A stretch of DNA of 8,654 nt from CAZNQW01 sp964575225 (GTDB lineage Bacteria; Chloroflexota; Anaerolineae; JAAYZQ01). Within the stretch, counting starts at the first letter, position 1; each line of letters starts with the position of its first letter. The stretch spans positions 1 through 8,654 of the forward strand of contig CAZNQW010000168.1 in assembly GCA_964575225.1 (NCBI GenBank), read 5' to 3'. Shown piece by piece: positions 1-5,326 of the stretch. The translations under genes and the position numbers were made by a program. The notes below the pieces were generated by a model. The model was not told the origin of the DNA and made no database searches. It worked only from the letters and a program-made list of their open reading frames with translations.

Positions 1-55
1 AAAAGAGCCTATTCCTTTGTCAAAGTGCCACTTGACTTTTTACCGCATGTCTTCT
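1..55. other. Non-coding edge downstream of the last operon gene
   Basis: Short stretch after the stop codon of the last minus-strand ATPase gene. Read on the minus strand it holds a small imperfect hairpin (arms GTCAAG and TTTGAC around a six-base loop). The stem is followed by AAAGGAATAGG rather than a T tract, so it is not a convincing intrinsic terminator. The AAAGGA could be a ribosome binding site for a further gene beyond the left edge, so the operon may not end here. No start codon with an open frame lies within these bases. Confidence 0.4.
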
Positions 56-946
56 CTACTCGGCGCCGTTGAGCTGCTGGCGCAGCTGGGTCCACACCTC
101 GCGCAGCGCGTGGGCCATCTCCCCTTCAGGCTCAAAGAGGGTGACCGGCTCGCCTTGAACCATCGCCTCGGTGACGACGGTGTCGTAGGGCAGCCTGCCC
201 ACCAGGGGAATCCCCTGCGCGCGGCAAAAGGCTTCGATGTTGGCCGTGTTGGCCGGGTTGACGTCAGCCTTGTTGATCAGCACCAGTGCCGGCACACGAA
301 AGTGACGTACCGTTCCCAGGATGCGTTCCAGATCGTGAACACCCGAGACCGTCGGTTCGGTCACCAGCAGAGCCAGGTCAGCCCCGGCATTGGCCGAAAT
401 GACCGGGCAGCCGATACCCGGAGGGCCGTCCACAAGCAGCAGATCCCGGCCCTCATCGAGCGCCAACAACCGGCCCTGTTGCTTGACCATGGTCACCAGC
501 TTGCCCGAGTTCTCCTGGGCCGCAAAGAGATGGGCATGGAACAGAGGCCCAAACCGCGTGTCGGATCGAAACCACAATCCGGCTTGTTGTTCCTCACTGT
601 GGATGGCTTCCACAGGGCATTGATAGACGCACGAATCGCAGCCCTCACAGGCCAATGGGTCGACCCGGTAGGTGTCATCGCCGGGTACCACAGCATCAAA
701 GCGGCACACTTCGTAACAGCGGCCACACAGGGTACACAGATCCGGATCGATAATCGCCACCTGCCCACCCATGAACACGTGTTCTTCCAGCTTGGTCGGC
801 TCCAAGACCAGTTCGAGATTGGCGGCATCCACGTCGGCGTCTGCCAACACAATGGGCATCTCTTCCGAAGCCAGATGAGCCAGCGCTGCTGCCACCGACG
901 TCTTGCCGGTGCCTCCTTTACCGCTCAAGATCACAAGCTGCTTCAT
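56..946 (-). CDS. MinD/Mrp-superfamily P-loop ATPase with inserted 2[4Fe-4S] ferredoxin domain (ORP-cluster type)
   Basis: Cytoplasmic 296-residue ATPase. The deviant Walker A motif GKGGTGKT is at residues 9-16, the A' segment DADVD at 36-40, and the switch-II segment DGPPGIGCP at 173-181. A bacterial-type ferredoxin domain is inserted after the second strand: Cys 71, 74, 77, 81 and Cys 100, 103, 106, 110 give two classical CxxCxxCxxxC sets, so two [4Fe-4S] clusters are expected. The family occurs as tandem pairs next to NifX-type proteins in anaerobes, as in the Desulfovibrio ORP operons. An ATP-dependent role in cluster transfer or complex assembly is inferred, not shown. The ATG start overlaps the upstream stop (ATGA) and has a strong AGAAGGAGG site, so translation is probably coupled. 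All key ATPase and cysteine residues are present. Confidence 0.93.
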   Translation of the reverse strand: MKQLVILSGKGGTGKTSVAAALAHLASEEMPIVLADADVDAANLELVLEPTKLEEHVFMGGQVAIIDPDLCTLCGRCYEVCRFDAVVPGDDTYRVDPLACEGCDSCVYQCPVEAIHSEEQQAGLWFRSDTRFGPLFHAHLFAAQENSGKLVTMVKQQGRLLALDEGRDLLLVDGPPGIGCPVISANAGADLALLVTEPTVSGVHDLERILGTVRHFRVPALVLINKADVNPANTANIEAFCRAQGIPLVGRLPYDTVVTEAMVQGEPVTLFEPEGEMAHALREVWTQLRQQLNGAE

Positions 947-1845
947 CGGGCCTCCTTCTGAGATACGATTTCCTCGATCTGGGTATACAGAGCTAGAAAC
1001 TGGGGCACGTATTCCGGCAGTGCCTCGACAAGCGATTTGCCACTGGAGATGGCCTCAGCGATGCGTCGGTCCAACGGGATGCGCATCAAGATGGGCACCC
1101 CTTCAGCCTCGCAGTACTCTTCCACGCCGGCATTGCCCACGCCATTTCGATTGATGACGACCCCTACCGGCAGGCCCAGCTCATCGCGGGCCACCTGCAC
1201 CGTCAAGCGCAAGTCGTGCAGTCCAAAGGGCGTCGGCTCGGTGACCAAAAGGACGAAATCGGCGCCGCGCATCGTCTCGACCACCGGGCAAGACGTCCCC
1301 GGCGATGCATCGAGGATAGAGATACCCCCCTCTTTACCTTCCATGTGCCGTTCCTTCAACTGGTGGATGATCGGCACACCCATTGCCTGCCCCACGTTCA
1401 GGGTTCCATGTCCAAAGGTAAGGGGCCCGGCCCGGCCTGATTCCAACGTGCCCAGGGGATGCAGAACCTCATGGATGGCTCCCTCTGGGCAGTTCAGGGT
1501 GCAACTCCCACAGCCGTGACACAACTCGGGAAAGATGAGCACCTTGCGCCCCACCACCGCAATGGCATGCCAGACGCACACCTCGGCACATCGACCGCAG
1601 AAGGTACAGAGATCGTAATCGACCTCTGGGATCAGGATGCCCACCTCTTCGCGGTGTTCCAGTCTTGGCTTCAAGAACAAGGCCGCGGTGGGCTCTTCGA
1701 CGTCACAGTCCAGGAACAGCAGATTCCCGGACTGGGTATCGGCGCTTTGGTTTGGCATACCGGCTGCGGCCAAAGACATGGCCAAACTGGTGGCCACAGT
1801 AGTCTTGCCGGTGCCACCCTTGCCACTTGCTACCGCAATGATCAT
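943..1845 (-). CDS. MinD/Mrp-superfamily P-loop ATPase with inserted 2[4Fe-4S] ferredoxin domain, second paralogue
   Basis: Paralogue of the following ATPase gene, 300 residues, expected in the cytosol. Walker A GKGGTGKT is at residues 8-15, the A' aspartates sit in DCDVEEP (46-52), and switch II DASPGTSCP is at 179-187. The inserted ferredoxin has Cys 80, 83, 86, 90 and Cys 109, 112, 115, 119, enough for two [4Fe-4S] clusters. Compared with the paralogue, it carries an extra polar stretch at about residues 30-40 (MPNQSADTQSG) just before the second strand, and switch II reads DAS where DGP is usual. The pair probably forms a heterodimer, because MinD-like ATPases act as dimers and these two genes overlap by 4 bp. 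The ATG follows an AGAGGAG site. Its leader contains two strong hairpins, so expression may be set separately from the NifX genes upstream. Confidence 0.93.
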   Translation of the reverse strand: MIIAVASGKGGTGKTTVATSLAMSLAAAGMPNQSADTQSGNLLFLDCDVEEPTAALFLKPRLEHREEVGILIPEVDYDLCTFCGRCAEVCVWHAIAVVGRKVLIFPELCHGCGSCTLNCPEGAIHEVLHPLGTLESGRAGPLTFGHGTLNVGQAMGVPIIHQLKERHMEGKEGGISILDASPGTSCPVVETMRGADFVLLVTEPTPFGLHDLRLTVQVARDELGLPVGVVINRNGVGNAGVEEYCEAEGVPILMRIPLDRRIAEAISSGKSLVEALPEYVPQFLALYTQIEEIVSQKEAR

Positions 1846-1872
1846 CTACGTTTCTCCTCTGATTCCCTGCTT

Positions 1873-1905
1873 GGCCGGTCGCCCTTTCGGTCAAGGCGAC
1901 CGGCC
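1873..1905. repeat. Perfect 11-bp inverted repeat (REP-like hairpin) in the leader of the tandem ATPases
   Basis: Arms GGCCGGTCGCC (1873-1883) and GGCGACCGGCC (1895-1905) are exact reverse complements around an 11-base loop. On the minus-strand transcript the stem can extend by a G-U and an A-U pair. No T tract follows on either strand, so it is not a standard terminator. The GC-rich arms resemble the small extragenic palindromes scattered in many bacterial genomes, or it could be an RNA processing or stability element between the NifX genes and the ATPases. Confidence 0.7.
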
Positions 1906-1924
1906 TACGGGTATCCAGTCCATG

Positions 1925-1951
1925 GAGGCGGAAACTCGGACCTTCCGCCTC
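1925..1951. repeat. Perfect 9-bp inverted repeat, second hairpin in the same gap
   Basis: Arms GAGGCGGAA (1925-1933) and TTCCGCCTC (1943-1951) pair exactly around a 9-base loop, about 20 bp from the neighbouring 11-bp palindrome. A weaker imperfect stem lies next to it (CCTTGG...CCCAGG, near 1960-1976). Three potential stems in a 131-bp gap between co-directional genes suggest a processing, attenuation or mRNA stability function on the minus-strand transcript. No T run follows it. Confidence 0.6.
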
Positions 1952-1976
1952 GTGGCTGCCCTTGGTGGATCCCAGG

Positions 1977-2465
1977 TCAGCGGTTGAGCCGGTCCAGTTT
2001 GCCTGCCACATCCTCCAACTGCTGGCGAAGCATCTCGGCTTCTTCCCGCAATCGACCCACGTCATCCTCTTCGTATTCACCATCGGCGGGCACCTGGCCA
2101 TGCCCATGGTCCTCGCTCTCACTGCAAGGCGCAGCGCCCGTAAGCTCGCCGCCCAGATAGCGCTGTACCGATTGGCGGACCGTACCATAGGCCCCGGTCA
2201 CACCCTCGATGCCCAGTTGCTCAAAGAACATGATCGCTCGACCACCCATTCCGCCGGCAAGCATTACGTTAGCGCCGAGGCCATGGATAAAGCCCGGAAC
2301 CTGTCCAGGTTCGTGCTGGCCGTAGAACGGGCTATCCACCTCTTGGATTCCCGTGACCTGATTGCCTTGCACGTCTACCAGGATATAAAAGGGGCAACGT
2401 CCAAAGTGCGGGCTAACGACACTGTCCAATCCATTCTTGTCGTCTGCGGAAACAGCAATGCGCAT
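1977..2465 (-). CDS. NifX/NifB-domain (dinitrogenase Fe-Mo cofactor type) protein with C-terminal coiled coil
   Basis: A 162-residue soluble protein. Residues 1-108 form a Nitro_FeMo-Co-type domain: it starts MRIAVSADD, has the conserved S-P-H-F-G-R-C segment at 18-24, a glycine-rich core (LAGGMGGRA, 69-77) and the GTVRQSVQRY helix at 94-103. Orange protein (ORP) and NifX/NafY/NifB C-terminal domains belong to this fold and carry metal-sulfur clusters. Binding of a cluster is inferred here. Residues 109-131 are an acidic, histidine-containing linker with one extra Cys (114) and an HGHG stretch; 132-162 are heptad-like (LREEAEMLRQQL...) and probably a coiled coil. It follows the sister gene by 3 bp and has GGAAGGA before the ATG. 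There are no nitrogenase genes here, so a nitrogen-fixation role is unlikely. Confidence 0.9.
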   Translation of the reverse strand: MRIAVSADDKNGLDSVVSPHFGRCPFYILVDVQGNQVTGIQEVDSPFYGQHEPGQVPGFIHGLGANVMLAGGMGGRAIMFFEQLGIEGVTGAYGTVRQSVQRYLGGELTGAAPCSESEDHGHGQVPADGEYEEDDVGRLREEAEMLRQQLEDVAGKLDRLNR

Positions 2466-2468
2466 CGG

Positions 2469-3077
2469 TTATCCTTCCTTTTCCAATCGATCGATCCGGT
2501 CCATGGTGTCGGCCAACTGCTGCCGAAGGCTCTTGAGCGTCTCCCGAAGTTCGGTCAATTCTGAATCGGGAGCTGTTGCCGGCGACGGCTGGGTCGGCAT
2601 CACGGGTTGAACCCCACTGCCCATGCCCATGCCCCGGCCCATGCCGCGACCCATGCCCCGGCCCATGCCACGACCCGTGCCCATTCCTGCTCCACTACCC
2701 ATGCCTGCTCCACTGCCCATGCCGGCGTGGGCCGCAACATTGGCACCGCCCATCGACGGAACGCGACCGGCCTTGAAGGCCTCAACGGCCTGTCGGACCG
2801 TGCCCTCGGGAACCAGGTAACCGGCCACACCGGCCGCTTCCAGCACGTCAAAAGCATTGGGTCCCAAGTTGCCGGTGAGGACCGCCTGGGCGCCATGCTG
2901 TACGACAAACTGCGCCGCCTGGATCCCTGCGCCCCCTCCCTGGTTCATGGCCGGATTCGCCACGGCCTCAAACTGCATCGTGTCCGTGTCAACAAAAATA
3001 TAGGTTGGGCAGCGTCCAAAGACGGGGCTAGCGGGCGCTTCCAACGTGTCACCCTGTGCAGAAACAACAATCCTCAT
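2469..3077 (-). CDS. NifX/NifB-domain protein with Met/Gly/Arg-rich linker and C-terminal coiled coil
   Basis: A 202-residue sister of the next gene. The N-terminal domain (1-107) starts MRIVVSAQG and has ASPVFGRC at 16-23, NPAMNQGGGAG at 41-51 and GTVRQAVEAFKAG at 92-104, typical of the ORP/NifX cluster-binding fold. Residues 119-154 are an unusual linker made almost only of Gly, Met, Arg, Ser and Ala, with repeats of GMGSGA and then GMGR. Residues 171-200 form a heptad-like helix (LRETLKSLRQQL, then DRIDRLEK) that resembles the tail of the sister protein. It is expected in the cytosol as a carrier of a metal-sulfur cluster, possibly as a heteromer with its sister; both are inference. The ATG start has AGAGG 8 bp upstream. 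The usual family members are about 110-130 residues, so the linker and tail are additions. Confidence 0.9.
   Translation of the reverse strand: MRIVVSAQGDTLEAPASPVFGRCPTYIFVDTDTMQFEAVANPAMNQGGGAGIQAAQFVVQHGAQAVLTGNLGPNAFDVLEAAGVAGYLVPEGTVRQAVEAFKAGRVPSMGGANVAAHAGMGSGAGMGSGAGMGTGRGMGRGMGRGMGRGMGMGSGVQPVMPTQPSPATAPDSELTELRETLKSLRQQLADTMDRIDRLEKEG
2616..2723 (-). repeat. Short tandem repeat encoding the Gly-Met/Gly-Met-Gly-Arg linker
   Basis: In-frame array encoding residues 119-154 of the NifX-domain protein. The first part repeats an 18-bp unit (GMGSGA), the second a 12-bp unit (GMGR, with four near-copies). Repeat units differ mainly at third codon positions (for example ggc/cgc spellings), so selection seems to keep the Met/Gly/Arg pattern. 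Arrays of this kind expand and contract by slippage, so length may vary between strains. Confidence 0.75.
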
Positions 3078-3112
3078 GAATCACACCTCTTTCTTTCGAT
3101 TTGGTTTTCGGG

Positions 3113-3142
3113 TGCGCTGTGCTCGCGGGCCGCTACAGCGCA
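3113..3142. promoter_or_regulatory. Perfect 8-bp hairpin between ferredoxin and first NifX gene
   Basis: Arms TGCGCTGT (3113-3120) and ACAGCGCA (3135-3142) are exact reverse complements around a 14-base loop in the 75-bp gap between the ferredoxin stop and the NifX-gene start. There is no T run on the minus strand right after it, so read-through with RNA processing or partial attenuation is more likely than full termination. The assignment rests on the stem alone. Confidence 0.45.
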
Positions 3143-3152
3143 TTCGACTTTT

Positions 3153-3326
3153 CTAGTCTACTTCCTCAATGGCCCCTTCTGGGCACTCGGCCGCACACGA
3201 TCCACACTCGATGCACTCGTCCACATCAATGAACGCATGCCCGTCGACCATGGAGATGGCTTCCGAGGGACAGACCTCTATACAACTCTCACATGCGGTG
3301 CATTTTTCCACATCTACTTTGTACAT
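3153..3326 (-). CDS. Small 2[4Fe-4S] ferredoxin
   Basis: A 57-residue clostridial-type ferredoxin. Two CxxCxxCxxxCP sets are complete: Cys 9, 12, 15, 19 and Cys 38, 41, 44, 48, each followed by Pro, with the usual acidic surface. It is a low-potential one-electron carrier in the cytosol. Its position between the Mrp ATPase and the NifX-domain genes suggests that it supplies electrons for building or changing a cluster, which is inference. I chose the internal ATG at 3324-3326 because AAAGGGG lies 7 bp upstream and MYKVD is the family's usual N-terminus. The frame stays open to 3383, which would add 19 residues without family support. A 134-bp gap separates it from mrp, larger than most gaps in this operon; I see no clear promoter in it. 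Confidence 0.93.
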   Translation of the reverse strand: MYKVDVEKCTACESCIEVCPSEAISMVDGHAFIDVDECIECGSCAAECPEGAIEEVD

Positions 3327-3460
3327 TGTTTTTCCCCTTTTGTTTATGTTCATCGAACCAAGGCTGGGCAGGGCAGCTTTCACCCTTCAAGGATCCATAT
3401 CGCTGATGGCTCTTTGGCTTTAAAATCGGCTTTTTTTCTGTAGCCCCTCCCCTTCACCCC

Positions 3461-4546
3461 TCAATGTCCGGCGCGATCCTGCATAAAGGTCGATGTCTGA
3501 GCCTGTGGTGTCCTCTGCGCCAGATCCTGAGCGATGGGCGCAAAAAGCTCGCCCTGATACTCCTCGATACGCCCGGCATCACACAACTTGGCGATTTCGG
3601 GATCGATGGGCAATCGCCCCAGGAAAGGCGTCCCGATCCGTTGCGCCGTCTCCTCAGCGTGGCTCGGCCCAAAGAGTTCATAGCGCTTGCCCGTATCCGG
3701 GCACTCGAAATAGCTCATATTCTCGATCAGTCCCAGGATTGGCGTCTGCATCTGCTGGGCCATATTGGCCGCCTTGCGGACCACCATTCCAGCCAAGTCC
3801 TGGGGAGAGCTGACGAGCACAATGCCCGACATGGGCAAGGATTGCATCACTGTGAGTGAAGCGTCCGAGGTGCCGGGCGGTAGGTCCACCACCAAATAGT
3901 CCAGGGTGCCCCAAAAGATATCGCCCCAGAACTGCTTGATGGCCCCGCTGACCAGCGGCCCTCGCCAGATAACGGCCATGTCCTCCTGCTCCAGCAGCAG
4001 GTTGACGGACATCACTCGGATGCCCGACTTGCTCTGGGGAGGTGTCGGCCCCAAAGGACTCATGCCTAGCCGCGCCCCGTCGGGAAAGAACATCTTGGGG
4101 ATGCTGGGTCCGGTGATGTCGGCATCCAAGATGCCCACCTGGTATCCCTGCCGACGCAGGGCGATGGCCAACAGACCGCTGACCAGCGACTTGCCCACTC
4201 CCCCCTTGCCACTCATCACTGCGATCACGCGGCGGATCTGGTTCAGATCCTCCGCAGCGCCCTTTTGTGGCACGCCAATGCCAATGCGCCGTTTTTCCTC
4301 CTCGGTCATCTCGGTCAGATCGACAGCCACCGACTCGACGCCCTCGAGCGCGCCAACCGCTTTTTCCACATCGCCTACGATCTGCTCTTTCAGCGGGCAG
4401 GCTATGGTGGTCAAAGCCAGGGTGACCTTCACCCGACCGCCCTCGAGTTGCACCTGGCGAACCATACCCAACTCCACCAGATTCTTGTGCAACTCGGGAT
4501 CCATCACACCCTCAAGCGCCTTGCGAATTTCATTCTCTGTGATCAA
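3461..4546 (-). CDS. mrp: Mrp/NBP35/ApbC-family iron-sulfur cluster carrier ATPase
   Basis: A 361-residue cytosolic P-loop ATPase. Residues 1-80 form a MIP18/DUF59-type domain with the conserved TTIACPL segment (Cys 50). The Mrp domain follows: deviant Walker A GKGGVGKS at 113-120, DADITGPSIP at 141-150, switch II DLPPGTSD at 221-228 and ENMSYF at 275-280. Mrp proteins bind a [4Fe-4S] cluster at a dimer interface through a CxxC and pass it to apoproteins. Here the motif reads C282-P-D-T285, so the second cysteine is replaced by Thr. Translation starts at TTG 4544-4546: AAAGGAGG lies 8 bp upstream, inside the end of padR, and padR stops 3 bp before the start, so the two are probably coupled. 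In Desulfovibrio ORP clusters an Mrp-type ATPase has the same company. Confidence 0.93.
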   Translation of the reverse strand: MITENEIRKALEGVMDPELHKNLVELGMVRQVQLEGGRVKVTLALTTIACPLKEQIVGDVEKAVGALEGVESVAVDLTEMTEEEKRRIGIGVPQKGAAEDLNQIRRVIAVMSGKGGVGKSLVSGLLAIALRRQGYQVGILDADITGPSIPKMFFPDGARLGMSPLGPTPPQSKSGIRVMSVNLLLEQEDMAVIWRGPLVSGAIKQFWGDIFWGTLDYLVVDLPPGTSDASLTVMQSLPMSGIVLVSSPQDLAGMVVRKAANMAQQMQTPILGLIENMSYFECPDTGKRYELFGPSHAEETAQRIGTPFLGRLPIDPEIAKLCDAGRIEEYQGELFAPIAQDLAQRTPQAQTSTFMQDRAGH

Positions 4547-4562
4547 CGTTCAAGCCTCCTTT
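4547..4562 (-). promoter_or_regulatory. Ribosome binding site fixing the TTG start of mrp
   Basis: AAAGGAGG (complement of 4555-4562) lies 8 bp before the TTG at 4544-4546 and overlaps the last codons of padR. No in-frame ATG or GTG exists with a comparable site, and the protein begins at the expected edge of the MIP18-type domain, so TTG is the real start. Confidence 0.8.
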
Positions 4563-5020
4563 GGCATACTTTTTTCATCTCTTGCTGCCTGTAATTCCAA
4601 CGTGCTCCCTCCACCTCCCGACGGACCCTCCAGGTGGCCCTCCATATGCGACTCGTAGGTATCGAGGAAGCTATGTAGCACGCGCTCCGTTTCGCGCAGA
4701 TCTTCCACCCACCAGGCCAGGTAGCGATCGCCCTCCTCTGTCAAGTGGTACACCCGGCGCGCCGGCCCAGGGTTGCTGGTATCCCAGCGAGAAACAACCA
4801 ACCCGCCATCCTCTAGATTCCGCAGCAACCGGTAGACAGTGCTTAGGTCCACAGGATTCTGCTCAAAGCCAAAAGGATTCAGGTTATCCAACAGCTCATA
4901 ACCATGAACCTCCTCGCAATGCAGAAGCAGCAGCAAACACGGCTCCAGAAAACGATGGATACGTCTGGGGCAGGCTTCCTCTCCCTGTCCATTTTGCCAG
5001 CGACGTCGGCCATAGGGCAC
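4550..5020 (-). CDS. PadR-family winged-helix transcriptional regulator
   Basis: A 156-residue cytosolic DNA-binding protein. The winged helix-turn-helix spans about residues 22-100: FLEPCLLLLLH, HGYELLDNL (39-47), the recognition-helix segment VDLSTVYRLLRNLEDGGLV (57-75), and the wing ARRVYHLTEEG (87-97). A C-terminal helix (105-130) probably makes the dimer. Cys 17, 28 and 35 cluster near the N-terminus and could sense redox state or metal; this is inference. I chose GTG 5018-5020 because GGGAGG lies 8 bp upstream and the upstream extension (open to 5125) would read through the promoter. It is the first gene of the run, and the promoter in front of it holds a dyad, so autorepression of the whole cluster is likely. 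Signal unknown. Confidence 0.88.
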   Translation of the reverse strand: MPYGRRRWQNGQGEEACPRRIHRFLEPCLLLLLHCEEVHGYELLDNLNPFGFEQNPVDLSTVYRLLRNLEDGGLVVSRWDTSNPGPARRVYHLTEEGDRYLAWWVEDLRETERVLHSFLDTYESHMEGHLEGPSGGGGSTLELQAARDEKSMPKEA

Positions 5021-5028
5021 AATGCTAT

Positions 5029-5034
5029 CCTCCC
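5029..5034 (-). promoter_or_regulatory. Ribosome binding site of the PadR gene
   Basis: GGGAGG on the minus strand, 8 bp from the GTG at 5018-5020. It decides the start over the in-frame ATG at 5054-5056, which has no such site and would lie at or before the expected transcript start. Confidence 0.7.
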
Positions 5035-5044
5035 TTCTACGACC

Positions 5045-5079
5045 ATGTATGTGCATGGTGCATATAGGATAGCATACAT
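5045..5079. promoter_or_regulatory. Probable PadR operator (ATGTATG/CATACAT dyad)
   Basis: ATGTATG (5045-5051) and CATACAT (5073-5079) are perfect 7-bp inverted arms around 21 bp that also contain a GTGCATGGTGCAT direct repeat. ATGT/ACAT half-sites are typical of PadR-family operators. The dyad covers the -10 box of the operon promoter, fitting repression by the first gene product. Binding itself is inference. Confidence 0.6.
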
Positions 5080-5094
5080 CGCCTACCTTGTCAA
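5066..5094 (-). promoter_or_regulatory. Sigma70-type promoter of the ORP-like operon
   Basis: Minus-strand TTGACA (5089-5094, perfect -35) and TATCCT (5066-5071, four of six matches to TATAAT) are 17 bp apart. Transcription would begin about 7 bp further on, leaving a leader of roughly 35-40 bases to the padR GTG. It is the clearest promoter in the window. Confidence 0.75.
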
Positions 5095-5326
5095 GTATTT
5101 TGAACACGTTGCCCAGGGCTGCCAAAGCCGGTCATTCCATCCGATTTGACGCTCGGCGCCCCGTGTCCGCACAGCACCGTTCTCGGGGAAGGCCTGCACT
5201 CCTGGCAGAGCCCTGATAGGGGTACGGCATGGGCTCGGCTACCAATATCAGCCCGCGCGCAAACTGGCGATGCGGGGCCCCATCCGATAGATGAACCCAG
5301 TTCTGCCCACCAAGGCAAAGGCGCTA
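5095..5326. other. Intergenic spacer between the operon promoter and the membrane TPR gene
   Basis: About 230 bp of GC-rich sequence with no supportable gene. Frames on both strands stay open here only as extensions of antisense reading through neighbouring genes and lack ribosome binding sites. I see no tRNA-like fold and no stem followed by a T tract, so the end of the 5327-6592 transcript is unclear. A short GGGGCCCC palindrome near 5275-5282 is the only notable symmetry. Confidence 0.5.

Noticed and set aside
1..55. Sigma54 promoter suggested by TGGCAC on the minus strand
   Set aside because: The TTGC box at the required -12 spacing is absent, and the site lies after the last gene, not before the operon.
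17..961. Long plus-strand open frame (314 codons) opposite the last ATPase gene
   Set aside because: It mirrors a gene with full Walker and ferredoxin motifs, has no ribosome binding site and no recognisable domain; GC-rich codons leave the opposite strand open.
56..1845. Chromosome or plasmid partition genes (parA/minD)
   Set aside because: The inserted double-cluster ferredoxin and the neighbouring NifX genes place them in the ORP-type group; no parB, minC or minE nearby.
1977..3077. Nitrogen-fixation genes (nifX/nifB)
   Set aside because: Only the small cofactor-binding domain is present; no radical-SAM NifB part, no nitrogenase subunits. The neighbours match the ORP type of cluster.
2607..3443. 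Plus-strand open frame opposite the NifX-domain and ferredoxin genes, including His/Ala and Met-Pro-Arg repeats
   Set aside because: Its repeats are just the antisense reading of the Gly-Met-Gly-Arg linker, and it crosses two real genes with clear motifs on the other strand.
3906..4658. Plus-strand open frame of 250 codons opposite mrp and padR
   Set aside because: Antisense to Walker A and winged-helix coding, no start signal, Ser/Pro-rich shadow composition.
5095..5326. Possible tRNA or small RNA in the spacer
   Set aside because: No cloverleaf, no TTCRA T-loop sequence and no terminator-like stem with a T tract could be found by eye.
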